Origin: Nitrospirota bacterium
Lineage (GTDB): Bacteria; Nitrospirota; Nitrospiria; Nitrospirales; Nitrospiraceae
Length of the DNA stretch: 64,000 nucleotides
Assembly (NCBI GenBank): GCA_030645475.1
Contig: JAUSMA010000014.1
Coordinates: 186,001 to 250,000 of the forward strand
Direction: 5' to 3'
This document shows, piece by piece, positions 9,166 through 18,315 of this stretch. The position numbers were made by a program, and so were the translations under genes. The stretch's first letter is position 1. Each line of letters starts with the position of its first letter. The notes under the pieces were generated by a model that was not told the DNA's origin, ran no database searches, and saw only the letters and a list, made by a program, of their open reading frames with translations.

Positions 9166-9705
9166 CTATTTCTTACGCTTGCCCTGAGACGTCCCTCGCT
9201 TCTGTTCCCGCTTCCGCCATGAGCGAATCATCTTCAACCCCACGAACCCACCGGCTACTGCAGCAACGGCTCCCAACCCTCCGTAGACCCACATTGGGAC
9301 GCGTTCCCTATCGTGTATACAGCCGGCGCCAAAGTTGACCTGGACTTTTCGCTCCGCCTCCAGATCCTTCGGGTCAAACGAAATCTTCTGCTCCCGCTGC
9401 TCCCCCCTGGCTTCAACCAGCAACGGATCGCCAAGATTATCGTTATGGAGATGAAACGCCGCCTTATAGTACCCATCTCCGTCGGTCTTCACGATCTGGC
9501 CGTAGGAGATTCTCGTATCTTTCACGAGCACGTCTATATTTGCGCTGCCCTTCCCATCCGTCCCGCATACAAAGCCTTCGACTGTAAATCGATGGTCGGC
9601 TTCATGCGTTGCAGAAACGACCGATGGGAGACCGCCCACCATGGCTATGGCCAGGATCCACTCCCGCCACCGCGATTCATTCTGTGCGATCTGTCTACGC
9701 CTCAT
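9166..9705 (-). CDS. secreted, membrane-anchored protein of unknown function
   Basis: 179 residues from the ATG at 9705, chosen because it gives a plausible signal peptide (MRRRQ, hydrophobic run, VVSA cleavage). An ATG at 9816 would add 37 residues and cannot be excluded. The mature part (about 30-130) is beta-rich, with phrases such as VLVKDTRISYG and VKTDGDGYYK that recall transthyretin-like or carboxypeptidase-regulatory folds. Two cysteines (in FVCG and AGCIHD) may pair. A C-terminal membrane helix (about 138-162) is followed by a Lys/Arg-rich tail, so most of the protein would face the periplasm. It is a single-gene unit closed by the terminator at 9024-9068. Function unknown. Confidence 0.7.
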   Translation of the reverse strand: MRRRQIAQNESRWREWILAIAMVGGLPSVVSATHEADHRFTVEGFVCGTDGKGSANIDVLVKDTRISYGQIVKTDGDGYYKAAFHLHNDNLGDPLLVEARGEQREQKISFDPKDLEAERKVQVNFGAGCIHDRERVPMWVYGGLGAVAAVAGGFVGLKMIRSWRKREQKRGTSQGKRKK

Positions 9706-9957
9706 GAGCTCTGGACTGACGCCTTTTTCGGTCGCCGAACTCTTGCATCCGGCCCACACAGCAGAAAGTCTGATCAGCAATGAGCCAGGCCATTTTGAGG
9801 CCGACCCTTTTAACATAGCCCCTACTCTTTGTCAACGAATTGACAGCCCAATTCAACAAGCCAGCAAGCCCCATTCCCTGCGCCAGGAGCGGGCTATTTA
9901 AGATATGTCTGTATAGAAGAACGAGCGGGAAAAAGATAGAGCTAGAAAGCAGAGAGA

Positions 9958-10350
9958 CTAGAGAATTCCACGCGCTTGTGCGTCCGCGGCAACACGTTCC
10001 ACTTCGGCCCGTCGCTCAGAATCCTTCTTCGCGATCCAGGTTTCCCAGGATTTCCCCGTGGCCGTGTCCTCACCGGTGAAGGCAATGGAGGCGATCTGAT
10101 CGTACCGGATGCGACGAGCAGGAGAGCTATCAGAAGGAAACACTTCAAGAGAGGAATCGGAACCACTGACCTGGCGATTGAAAAGATATCCGCTGAGCGA
10201 CTCCCCCGACTTCAATACGACCGTCACATCGCCACGATAGTCGAACGCCAGCTCCACGGCTTCCGCCAGCTCAGCAAAAGAAGCCGGCTGAAACACACGG
10301 CCTTCCAGCGAGGCCGCAACACCGTCACTATGGTTCTTGGTATCGGTCAT
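9958..10350 (-). CDS. conserved hypothetical protein next to hpnH
   Basis: 130 residues from the ATG at 10350 (AGGG about 8 bases ahead). A longer reading from 10395 adds an unlikely Cys/Trp-rich leader. It is a soluble protein with a central beta-rich core (VTVVLKSGESLSGYLFNR, then RRIRYDQIASIAF) resembling small Sm-like or SH3-like barrels, and a charged helical C-terminus. There is no signal peptide. It follows hpnH by 55 bases on the same strand, so a link to hopanoid or lipid metabolism is possible but not shown. Confidence 0.7.
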   Translation of the reverse strand: MTDTKNHSDGVAASLEGRVFQPASFAELAEAVELAFDYRGDVTVVLKSGESLSGYLFNRQVSGSDSSLEVFPSDSSPARRIRYDQIASIAFTGEDTATGKSWETWIAKKDSERRAEVERVAADAQARGIL

Positions 10351-10405
10351 GACAAGGGCCCTGACGTACCATAGGTGGCACACAAGAGCATGCAATATAT
10401 CGTGT

Positions 10406-11422
10406 TCATCGCGAAGTCGGGAGCATCGTTAACTTCACAGTCCGGCCAAACCCGGACAACGTGCCAAAGGTATCTTCGACTGCCGACGCTTCATAGCCAC
10501 AATGCACCATACAATCGGCGCATTTCTCATTCCGCCCCGTCCCGTAGTGATCCCATTCCGTGCTGTCCATCAGTTCATGGAATGTCTTCGCATAACCTTC
10601 CTGAAGTAAGTAGCAGGGCTTCTGCCAACCGAATACGTTATAGGTCGGATTGCCCCAAGGCGTGCATTCATACTCCCGACGCCCCATCAAGAAATCCAAG
10701 AACAGCGGTGACTGATTAAACTGCCACCCCTGCTTCGGACTCCCCAAAATACGGGAAAACAATTCCCTTGTGCGTTCTCGCTTCAAGAAATGCTGTTGGT
10801 CCGGCGCCTTATTATAGCTATACCCAGGCGAGATCATCATGCCTTCGACGCCGAGCTCCATCATCGCATCGAAAAACTTGCGCACACGCTCAGGATTGGC
10901 ATCGTCAAAGAGCGTCGTATTGGTGGTCACCCGATGCCCCCGCTTCAACGCCGCCTTGATGGCCTTCACCGCGACGTCATAGACGCCGTCACGGCACACC
11001 GCCAAATCGTGCTCATCTTTTAGTCCGTCCATGTGGACGCTGAACGTGAGAAACTTCGACGGCTCATACTCATCGAGTTTCCGTTCCATCAGAATCGCAT
11101 TGGTACAGAGATACACGTACCGTTTCTGCGCAACCAACCCGCGAACAATCGATGCCATCTCGGGATGGATCATCGGCTCTCCGCCTGGAATACTGACAAT
11201 CGGGGCTCCACATTCTTCGGCAGCTGCCCAGCATTGCTCCGGAGTCAGCCGCTTATCCAGCACGTGGTCCGGGTACTGAATCTTTCCGCAGCCGGCACAA
11301 GCCAAATTACAACGAAATAAGGGCTCCAGCATCAACACAAGCGGATACCGCTTCACCCTGGTGATCTTCTGGGTGAGCACGTACTTCGTGACTGTAAACA
11401 TCTGGGAAAGTGGAACGGCCAT
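10406..11422 (-). CDS. hpnH: adenosylhopane synthase, radical SAM (HpnH)
   Basis: 338 residues. The start at 11422 has a strong ribosome site (GAAGGAG). The radical SAM cluster motif is Cys38-x3-Cys42-x2-Cys45 in FRCNLACAGC, followed by the SAM-binding PGGEPMIHPE. A Cys-rich C-terminal region (CADCMVHCGYEA) and overall length match HpnH. The enzyme joins a 5'-deoxyadenosyl group to diploptene to make adenosylhopane, the first step of hopanoid side-chain synthesis. Its downstream partner hpnG and the cyclase that makes diploptene lie 8-11 kb away on the same strand. Confidence 0.93.
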   Translation of the reverse strand: MAVPLSQMFTVTKYVLTQKITRVKRYPLVLMLEPLFRCNLACAGCGKIQYPDHVLDKRLTPEQCWAAAEECGAPIVSIPGGEPMIHPEMASIVRGLVAQKRYVYLCTNAILMERKLDEYEPSKFLTFSVHMDGLKDEHDLAVCRDGVYDVAVKAIKAALKRGHRVTTNTTLFDDANPERVRKFFDAMMELGVEGMMISPGYSYNKAPDQQHFLKRERTRELFSRILGSPKQGWQFNQSPLFLDFLMGRREYECTPWGNPTYNVFGWQKPCYLLQEGYAKTFHELMDSTEWDHYGTGRNEKCADCMVHCGYEASAVEDTFGTLSGFGRTVKLTMLPTSR

Positions 11423-11537
11423 TCCTCTCTCTCCTTCTAATTTATGCTGTCTGTGTAGTGAGCAACTGCGAACCGCAGCTGGACTTGCGAGCAAGAAACG
11501 GCACAAATCGTAACACTCTCATCCCCTGTCGTCAATT

Positions 11538-11613
11538 TGGAGGCGCCGGGCGGGTTCGAACCGCCGAATCGCAGTTTTGCAGACTGCTCCCTTAACCACT
11601 TGGGTACGGCGCC
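11538..11613 (-). tRNA. tRNA-Cys (anticodon GCA)
   Basis: 76 nt including an encoded CCA. The acceptor stem GGCGCCG/CGGCGCC is perfect, with discriminator U. The anticodon arm has stem GCAGT/ACTGC around loop CTGCAAA, giving anticodon GCA. The T arm contains GGTTCGAACC. No integrase or direct repeat of its 3' end is seen nearby, so it does not mark an island. Confidence 0.96.
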
Positions 11614-11621
11614 CCGCACGC

Positions 11622-11651
11622 ATTATAGCGGGCCCTCTTCCTCTATCTCAA
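11622..11651 (-). promoter_or_regulatory. promoter of tRNA-Cys
   Basis: On the minus strand, TTGAGA and a perfect TATAAT are 18 bases apart. The predicted start of transcription falls a couple of bases ahead of the tRNA 5' end. Confidence 0.7.
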
Positions 11652-11694
11652 CTTGCCATTTCAGAAATGCGGAGTAGACGTGACGGATAGATGA

Positions 11695-12876
11695 TCAGCG
11701 GTTGGGCAACACAGGGATTTCTTTTCCTAGCGTGGTAGGCTCATCCGACTGCGAACTCATCGATTCCCATCCTTCGTTCGAAGGGACCACGACCGTCCCA
11801 TTCCCTTCAGCTTCCTTTTCCTTGGCCATCAGCTCGACCTCTTGAATCAGCGTGTCCATCAACTCTTCGATGGGCACCTTGCGAACGAGCTTGCCCTTCT
11901 TGAACAGGATGCCTTTGCCTTCACCGCCGGCAATCCCGATATCCGCTTCCTTCCCCTCGCCAATCCCGTTCACGACACAGCCAAGGACCGACACATTCAA
12001 CGGAGTCGTGATATGACCGAGCTTCTTTTCCAATTCGTTGGCCAGCTTCACCACATCGATCTCAACTCGGCCACAGGTTGGGCAGGCGATGACATTGATC
12101 CCTCGGTGGCGCAGTTCGAGCGACTTCAAGATCTCGAACCCTACTTTGACTTCTTCAACCGGATCAGCAGCCAGCGACACGCGCAGCGTGTCGCCGATTC
12201 CCTGCGAGAGCAAGTATCCAAGCCCCATGGTCGACTTGACGGCCCCCGTCATTGCCGTTCCCGCCTCTGTAATACCGATGTGCAGAGGATAGTCGGACTG
12301 GTGGGCAAATAACCAATAGGCGTCAATGGCATGATGCACATCGGATGCCTTCAACGACACCTTCATATTCGTAAAGCCAACATCTTCTAACGCATGGACG
12401 GCGTTGAGCGCCGATTCGGCCAAGGCTTCGGGTGATGGCCAGCCGTACTTATCCAGCAACGGCCGCTCAAGCGACCCGCCGTTCACGCCGATGCGCAAGG
12501 GAATGCCCCGCTCGTTCACCGCCTTGATGACCTCTTCGACTTTCCACCAGGCGCCGATGTTGCCCGGGTTGATTCTGACGCAGTCGACGACCTCGGCGGC
12601 TTTCAATGCCAGCCGATGGTCGAAGTGAATATCCGCGATCAACGGCACAGTCATCGCCGCTTTGATCTTGGGCAGCACTGCCGCCGCTTCGTCGTCCGGC
12701 ACGGCCACACGAATCACTTCACAACCGGCAGCCTCTAGCTGGCGGATCTGCGCGATCGTCGCTGCGACATCTCGCGTGTCAGTCGAACACATCGACTGCA
12801 CGGACACGGGCGCATCTCCGCCGATCTTGAGCTTGCCAACCGTGATCTGCCTGGTTTTCCGTCTAGTAATATGCAT
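11695..12876 (-). CDS. ispG: 4-hydroxy-3-methylbut-2-enyl diphosphate synthase (IspG/GcpE)
   Basis: 393 residues. A TIM-barrel N-terminal part (VQSMCSTDTRD, IADIHFDHRLAL, CVRINPGNIG) is followed by the iron-sulfur domain with Cys265, Cys268 and Cys300 and Glu307, the known [4Fe-4S] ligands. It reduces methylerythritol cyclodiphosphate to HMBPP, the penultimate step of the MEP isoprenoid pathway. dxs, the first step, is directly upstream on the same strand, with a 44-base spacer that holds a 5-bp tandem repeat; ispH is at 26154-27107. The C-terminal 40 residues (after about 350) extend past the core and are poorly patterned. Confidence 0.96.
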   Translation of the reverse strand: MHITRRKTRQITVGKLKIGGDAPVSVQSMCSTDTRDVAATIAQIRQLEAAGCEVIRVAVPDDEAAAVLPKIKAAMTVPLIADIHFDHRLALKAAEVVDCVRINPGNIGAWWKVEEVIKAVNERGIPLRIGVNGGSLERPLLDKYGWPSPEALAESALNAVHALEDVGFTNMKVSLKASDVHHAIDAYWLFAHQSDYPLHIGITEAGTAMTGAVKSTMGLGYLLSQGIGDTLRVSLAADPVEEVKVGFEILKSLELRHRGINVIACPTCGRVEIDVVKLANELEKKLGHITTPLNVSVLGCVVNGIGEGKEADIGIAGGEGKGILFKKGKLVRKVPIEELMDTLIQEVELMAKEKEAEGNGTVVVPSNEGWESMSSQSDEPTTLGKEIPVLPNR

Positions 12877-12900
12877 CGTGTCTTCTTTACTGTCTTCCTC

Positions 12901-12925
12901 TTAGCTTAGCTTAGCTTAGCTTAGC
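12901..12925. repeat. five copies of a 5-bp tandem repeat between dxs and ispG
   Basis: TTAGC repeats five times on the plus strand (GCTAA on the coding strand). The last unit contains the TAA stop codon of dxs, so copy-number change would shift only the spacer ahead of ispG, not the dxs frame. Confidence 0.9.
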
Positions 12926-14870
12926 TTCCCTGCTCGTCTCCATGCGGCAACCGATCGGCCAATGTGGCAAGCGTGCGCTGCTCTCGCGCAGGAGCCTGCG
13001 CCTGACCGATCAATTCCTTCACGCTCTGATAGATACCTTCCGCCGTCAACCCATACCGCTCGCGCAGAAAGTCTTGTGGTCCTTGCTCAATGTACCAATC
13101 AGGCAGCCCGAGAACCTTCGTTCTCACATCCGTCACGCCGCCGTCCGACAGGGCTTCGAGTACTGCTGAACCGAACCCGCCCATTCTACTGCCTTCTTCA
13201 ACGGTCACGACATAGCGAACTTTCTTCGCGACCCCAACGATCAAATCCTGATCCAACGGCTTCACAAAACGCGCATTCACGACCGCTGTTGAAATACCTT
13301 CTGCTTCAAGCCGTTTTGCGGCCGTCACCGCATGCCAGACCGACACACCGATCGCGACGATTGCGACATCTGTGCCTTCCTGCAAGAGCTCACCTTTCCC
13401 GATCGGCAAGGCCTTAGGTTCCTGATCCATCGTCACGCCCAGGGTCAGCCCTCGAGGATACCGCACCGAAGCGGGGCCGTCATGCTGGACGCAGGTCTTC
13501 AGCATATGCTGCAACTCATTTTCATCCTTCGGCGCCATGACCACCATGTTCGGCATGTGGCGCAGGAACGCATAATCGAACGCCCCGTGGTGCGTCGTCC
13601 CGTCTTCCGCCACTAACCCGCCGCGATCGATGCAAAAAGTCACCGGAAGATTCTGGGTCGCAACATCGTGCACCACCTGGTCGTACGCCCGCTGCAAGAA
13701 AGTGGAATACATGGCCACCACCGGGCGGAGGCCCTGCGTCGCAAGACCAGCCGCAAACGTCACCGCATGTTGTTCGGCAATACCGACATCATAAATTCGG
13801 TCCGGAAATTCCTTCTCGAAGATATTCAGGCCGGTCCCTTCACACATCGCAGCCGTAATCGCGACGATGCGCTTATCGTGACGGGCCAGCTTCACTAATG
13901 ATTCGATAGCGATCTGCGTATAAGACGGTCGAGCCGCTTTCTTGGCCGGTGCCCCGGTTTCCCGCACAAAAGGCGGACAGGCATGGAACCAAACCGGATT
14001 GTTCACCGCAGGCTCATAGCCCAATCCCTTTTTCGTGATGACATGGAGCAACACGGGCCCCCTCATCTTCAACACATTATCCAAGGTCGGAAGCAGATGC
14101 TCAAAGTTATGGCCGTCGATCGGTCCGGCATATCTAAACCCCAGCTCTTCAAAAAGCAGCCCGGGGAGGATCGCACCCTTGGCCAATTCTTCTGCCCGGC
14201 GAGCCCACTTCTGCATATCCTGCCCGATATGGGGAATCTTCCCCAACAGTTGCCCCGTTTCCTCGCGCATCTTGGTATAAAACTCTCCGGTGAAGGTCCG
14301 GTTCAAATATGAGGAAATGGCTCCGACATTCTTCGAAATGGACATTTGATTGTCGTTCAGAATGACCAGGAAGTCTTTCCCCAACCCTCCAGCATGGTGC
14401 AGACCTTCCAGCGTCATACCGGCGGTCATGGCGCCATCTCCGACGACACAGACGACCTTGTGATGCTGCGCCAATTGCTCACGGGCAGCGACCAGCCCAA
14501 AGGCGGCGGACACGCCGGTACCAGCATGGCCTGCATTGAACGTATCGTAGACACTCTCCTCGCGCTTGGTGAAGCCGCTCATTCCCCCGTACTGACGGAG
14601 CGTATGAAATTGCTCCCGGCGCCCGGTAAGGAGCTTATGTGCGTAGGCTTGATTGCTGGTGTCCCAGACGATTTTATCTTGTGGCGTATCGAGCAGATAG
14701 TGCAACGCGACAGTCAGTTCAATCACTCCGAGGTTCGAGGCCAGGTGCCCTCCGACATTAGAGACCACGCCGATAATCTGTTCCCGCAGTTCCTGGCACA
14801 AGACAGGAAACTGCGCCGGTGAGAGCCGTTTCAGATCAGCAGGGCTGTGAATGGTCTTCAAGATCGACAT
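12921..14870 (-). CDS. dxs: 1-deoxy-D-xylulose-5-phosphate synthase (Dxs)
   Basis: 649 residues. The start at 14870 (MSILKTIHSP) has a ribosome site (AAGGAG) 8 bases ahead; an open frame continues up to 14942 without support. The thiamine diphosphate motif GDGAMTAGMTLEG..NDN, the transketolase pyrimidine domain (about 330-490, GIAEQHAVTFAAG) and the C-terminal domain are all present. It condenses pyruvate and glyceraldehyde 3-phosphate, feeding the MEP pathway that supplies hopanoids and quinone side chains. It is followed by ispG in one apparent operon. Confidence 0.96.
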   Translation of the reverse strand: MSILKTIHSPADLKRLSPAQFPVLCQELREQIIGVVSNVGGHLASNLGVIELTVALHYLLDTPQDKIVWDTSNQAYAHKLLTGRREQFHTLRQYGGMSGFTKREESVYDTFNAGHAGTGVSAAFGLVAAREQLAQHHKVVCVVGDGAMTAGMTLEGLHHAGGLGKDFLVILNDNQMSISKNVGAISSYLNRTFTGEFYTKMREETGQLLGKIPHIGQDMQKWARRAEELAKGAILPGLLFEELGFRYAGPIDGHNFEHLLPTLDNVLKMRGPVLLHVITKKGLGYEPAVNNPVWFHACPPFVRETGAPAKKAARPSYTQIAIESLVKLARHDKRIVAITAAMCEGTGLNIFEKEFPDRIYDVGIAEQHAVTFAAGLATQGLRPVVAMYSTFLQRAYDQVVHDVATQNLPVTFCIDRGGLVAEDGTTHHGAFDYAFLRHMPNMVVMAPKDENELQHMLKTCVQHDGPASVRYPRGLTLGVTMDQEPKALPIGKGELLQEGTDVAIVAIGVSVWHAVTAAKRLEAEGISTAVVNARFVKPLDQDLIVGVAKKVRYVVTVEEGSRMGGFGSAVLEALSDGGVTDVRTKVLGLPDWYIEQGPQDFLRERYGLTAEGIYQSVKELIGQAQAPAREQRTLATLADRLPHGDEQGS

Positions 14871-15167
14871 AGCAGATGCTCCTTTGCATGAATGCATGGG
14901 TCTGTAAGAACGAGCTGGGTCGGATACGCACTGGCGAAGCAACGTAGCAGCTTACAGGTTAACAGTTCGGATTTTCACATGGAACCCCCATGTTGTCAAG
15001 CGGTTAGCCAGCCGACATTCCGCACTTCCCCTCTCACTCATGACTCGAATCGATGAGTGAGGACCGTCGAGGCCGTACAGTCTTCCGACCCACCAGTGAT
15101 GAAATCCGCGTTCTCGACGCCGGAGACCGGCCAACGCAGTCGAACTCCTGCGCAACGGCCGTCACGG

Positions 15168-16370
15168 TTAGTAGGGGAAATCCAACCCAGCATAGATCGC
15201 GCCGCCTTCCCGGCTGTAGCCGTAATCGACACGCCCGACGACATTGGGTCGCACGATGCCGCGGAATCCGACACCAGGAGTCATGCGATAACTCTTAAAA
15301 CTGACATCCTTATAATCATTGAAGACCTGTCCGGTATCCAGAAACGGCGCGACTTCGAAATCCGCGATAACGCCCGCAACCCTCGTCCTCGCCAAATGAA
15401 TCCGCTCCTCGATACTGAGCGACACGAGATGCTTGTCGATGAAGCGGTCGACGCCGAATCCACGCAAATTGTTTTGCCCACCCAATGAACTTTGCTCGAA
15501 GAACGGAACCTGTGTCCCAATGGTCGCCTGGAGGTCCGCACGCACGACGAGAATTGCGCGCTTCGACTCGCTCGGGAACAGTTTCTTCACCTCGACTTCG
15601 TAGCGGGAATAGACGGGATGATCGCCGTTGCGGATATTCTGATTGACCTCGGCATACGCCGTCACGGCCATCCCATCGGTAGGCGTGACCAAATTATTGC
15701 GTGTATCGTAATAGAACGTCGCCCGGTGGCCGAGAATGATCGACTCGCCCTGCACGCCATCCACCGTCGAAAATCGGTCACCGGTAAAGGGAAGATCGGT
15801 GGCGCCCTTCTGCAAGCGCACGTCGCGGACACGCTGGCCGACGGCAATCTGGGTCACTTCGTTGGCATAGACCCCGAATCGCCAATTCACTCGCCCCTCA
15901 CGCGCCGTATAGTTCGTCTGTTGCGGCTCAGAGGTCGCTTCTCCTACCCCAAAAAAACGAGAGGTGGCATTTTTGAAAAACGAGGCGCCGAAATTCAGGG
16001 AGTAGCGTCCCTGGCTGAAGGCTGGATCGGCATAACTGAAGACCAGTTTCCGCTCGATCCGCTCCGTGAAGGAGCCGATGAAACGAATCTCACGCCCACC
16101 CGGTTCGTACCGAAACAGATTGAGCGCCCCGCGCGTCCCCACGATGGAGTTGCGAACGACCATCGGCGCGACGATATATTTCAACTCCCCATCGGGATCT
16201 GTAATCAATATCGGCGTGATCAGCCCGACATCGTTCCCATCGTTCTTGCTGGTCGACACGGACGGAACCGGGAAGTATTGAACGTCGGCTCGTACGGACT
16301 CAGGCAACGAGATGGCATTCGCCGCAAGAAACAGGAGGGCAACGGCGATACAGCCGCGCAAGCTTGTCAT
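15168..16370 (-). CDS. Omp85/BamA-type outer-membrane beta-barrel protein
   Basis: 400 residues with a signal peptide (cleavage after about ESVRA) and then an almost wholly beta-strand protein. The LRGFG motif (in NNLRGFGVDR) is the conserved Omp85 L6-loop signature, and the C-terminus ends in a barrel-like strand with terminal aromatic (GLDFPY). No POTRA domains are evident, so it resembles short surface-antigen (D15-type) barrels. Seventeen bases separate it from the upstream mlaC gene, and it has a ribosome site (AGGA). The link to the Mla genes suggests a role in outer-membrane lipid handling in place of MlaA; that is inference. Confidence 0.85.
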   Translation of the reverse strand: MTSLRGCIAVALLFLAANAISLPESVRADVQYFPVPSVSTSKNDGNDVGLITPILITDPDGELKYIVAPMVVRNSIVGTRGALNLFRYEPGGREIRFIGSFTERIERKLVFSYADPAFSQGRYSLNFGASFFKNATSRFFGVGEATSEPQQTNYTAREGRVNWRFGVYANEVTQIAVGQRVRDVRLQKGATDLPFTGDRFSTVDGVQGESIILGHRATFYYDTRNNLVTPTDGMAVTAYAEVNQNIRNGDHPVYSRYEVEVKKLFPSESKRAILVVRADLQATIGTQVPFFEQSSLGGQNNLRGFGVDRFIDKHLVSLSIEERIHLARTRVAGVIADFEVAPFLDTGQVFNDYKDVSFKSYRMTPGVGFRGIVRPNVVGRVDYGYSREGGAIYAGLDFPY

Positions 16371-16387
16371 GGAGTTCCTGGAAATCT

Positions 16388-17041
16388 CTACGGGGCTTTA
16401 ATCTTATCGGACTTCTTGCGGAGCTGATCGATCAAGTCGGCATAACTTGAGGAGCGAAGAATTTTCGTGAACTGCCCACGGTAGTTACTCACCAAACTCA
16501 CGCCGTCCACCACCACATCGTAGACTCGCCACTCCACACCCTTGTTGAGCAAGCGGTAATCGAGAGGAATTTCCGTCTTACCGGTCAGCACCTTCGTCCG
16601 CACCTCGGCAAACTCCTTATCGACCCGTTCATTGAGGTACTGCACCCCCTCACCGGAATAGGTCTCGACCTTGTCGGCATAGGAGTTCGTCAAGAGCGTC
16701 TGGAACAGGGCAACGAACTCTTGTTTGTCTTTATCGGCGAGCGTATTCCAGGAAGCCCCGAGCGCCCGTCTCGACATTTCAGGATAATCGAACCGGTCCC
16801 CGACAACCTGCTCCAATCTCTTCCGGCGCTCTTCAGCTCTTGCCGGTTGTTTCAGCTCCTTGTCCTGGATGACCCTGAGCACCTCGTCGATGGTGCTCTT
16901 CATGGCCTCAGTCGCGCCGCCGGCGACTGCCGGCTGGACTGCCACAACGCTGAGCAACAACAGTAGACAGGCCATCCCACTCGCGGCCCTGGCCCAACTC
17001 CATCTCTGCGCTGATCGACCGGCAGACCCCTTGATCTCCAT
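16388..17041 (-). CDS. mlaC: periplasmic phospholipid carrier (MlaC/Ttg2D family)
   Basis: 217 residues, with a signal peptide (hydrophobic 18-38, AVAGG) and the MlaC-type helical/beta fold. Family phrases are seen in FDYPEMSRRALG, FVALFQTLLTNSYADKVETY and YDVVVDGVSLVSNYRGQF. The ribosome site GGAGG is optimal. MlaC carries a lipid between the inner-membrane MlaFED complex and the outer membrane. It is encoded just after mlaD in an mlaE-F-D-C order, the usual order for this system without mlaB. Confidence 0.92.
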   Translation of the reverse strand: MEIKGSAGRSAQRWSWARAASGMACLLLLLSVVAVQPAVAGGATEAMKSTIDEVLRVIQDKELKQPARAEERRKRLEQVVGDRFDYPEMSRRALGASWNTLADKDKQEFVALFQTLLTNSYADKVETYSGEGVQYLNERVDKEFAEVRTKVLTGKTEIPLDYRLLNKGVEWRVYDVVVDGVSLVSNYRGQFTKILRSSSYADLIDQLRKKSDKIKAP

Positions 17042-17092
17042 GGATACTCCTCCCCCCTGCTAAATGCCCGCCTGTTCTCTACGATCGGATGA

Positions 17093-17536
17093 TCAGTTCA
17101 CTTTGCCATGCACATACTGACTCACCAACTCCTCAAGATCGAGGCCCGATTCAGTATCGCGTATCGTATCCCCCGGCTTGAGCGGATCGCCACCCCCTCC
17201 CGGAGACAGCGCGAGGAATTTCTCTCCGATGATGCCCCGCGTTTTGATAGAGGCAATCGTGTCGGTGTAGAGCTTGACGGTGTTATTGACCGCCAACTTC
17301 ACCATCGCGCGATCCTCTTTGAGCACAATCCCGCGGACCCGACCGACTTCGACTCCGGCGATTTCGACCGTCGAGCCTGGCTTAAGCCCCGAGGCCGTAT
17401 TGAACTGCGCGTCGACCTCGTAGACGTCGCCGCTGACCAACTCGAGTTTCCCGAGCTTGACCGCCAGATACCCGAGGCACAAGATGCCGACGAGCACGAA
17501 CACACCGACCACCATCTCTAGCTTGGCTTTTTCCAT
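17093..17536 (-). CDS. mlaD: MCE-domain substrate-binding protein (MlaD)
   Basis: 147 residues from the ATG at 17536; a GTG at 17557 overlapping the mlaF stop is an alternative. One N-terminal membrane helix (about 7-27) and a single MCE domain (GLKPGSTVEIAGVEVGRV, then IASIKTRGIIGEKFLALSPG) are followed by a short tail. MlaD forms a hexameric ring in the periplasm on the MlaE permease and passes lipid to MlaC. Confidence 0.94.
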   Translation of the reverse strand: MEKAKLEMVVGVFVLVGILCLGYLAVKLGKLELVSGDVYEVDAQFNTASGLKPGSTVEIAGVEVGRVRGIVLKEDRAMVKLAVNNTVKLYTDTIASIKTRGIIGEKFLALSPGGGGDPLKPGDTIRDTESGLDLEELVSQYVHGKVN

Positions 17537-17553
17537 CCTTAGTACTCCCCCTC

Positions 17554-18309
17554 TCACCCAACGAGCGATCCAGGCAACGCCACAGTCCCACCGACTGAAA
17601 TAAATTCGTGAATCTCCGGATCGGTGGTCCGCTGGAACTCAGCGGCCGGGGCCATCAATGCAATCTTGCCTTTCCGAAGTATCGCTACCCAATCGGAAAT
17701 CCCGAAGATCTCCGGAATTTCATGGCTGACCATCACCGCCGTAAAGCCGAACCGCCGCTGCATCGTGACAATTAAGTCGTGAATCGATTTCGCCATCAAC
17801 GGATCCAGCCCGGTCGTGGGCTCATCGAAGAGAATGATTTCCGGCTCCATGACCAACGCCCGTGCCAATCCTGCCCGCTTTCGCATACCCCCGCTCAACT
17901 CGGCAGGAAACTTGTGTCCCATCCCCGCCAGCCCGACTTCCCCGAGCTTTTCCTCAACCCGTTTGGTCACCGCCGAGCCCTTCATGCGCAATTTTTCACG
18001 CAACGGGAAGGCCACGTTCTCGAAGACCGAAAGAGAATCAAACAGTGCGGCCCCCTGAAACAGCATGGCAAAACGCTTCCGCACATCGTTCAATCGTGTG
18101 CCCGACAGCCTGGATATCTCCACATCGCCGACCCATACCTCACCGCGATCCGGCTGCATCAGCCCGATCATGTGCTTGAGGAGCACACTCTTTCCCTCTC
18201 CACTGCGGCCAATAATGGTCGTCAACTTGCCGACGGGGATCGTGAGATCAACGCCCTGTAACACCGGTTGTCCGCCCAGCTTTTTTTCAACGCCAACGAG
18301 CTTGATCAT
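17554..18309 (-). CDS. mlaF: lipid-transport ABC ATPase (MlaF)
   Basis: 251 residues. Walker A GRSGEGKSVLLKH, signature LSGGMRKRAGLARAL, Walker B EIILFDEPTTGLDP and the H-loop in VMVSHE are present. MlaF powers the MlaE permease. The gene lies 6 bases after mlaE. Confidence 0.95.
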   Translation of the reverse strand: MIKLVGVEKKLGGQPVLQGVDLTIPVGKLTTIIGRSGEGKSVLLKHMIGLMQPDRGEVWVGDVEISRLSGTRLNDVRKRFAMLFQGAALFDSLSVFENVAFPLREKLRMKGSAVTKRVEEKLGEVGLAGMGHKFPAELSGGMRKRAGLARALVMEPEIILFDEPTTGLDPLMAKSIHDLIVTMQRRFGFTAVMVSHEIPEIFGISDWVAILRKGKIALMAPAAEFQRTTDPEIHEFISVGGTVALPGSLVG

Positions 18310-18315
18310 GGGTAT

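Noticed and set aside
9800-9836. Promoter TTGACA...TATGTT ahead of the long reading of 9166-9816
   Set aside because: The two boxes are only 12 bases apart; a -10 box at proper distance would be poor.
11538-11613. tRNA-Cys as an integration site
   Set aside because: No integrase, no direct repeat of the tRNA 3' end, and flanking genes are core biosynthetic genes.
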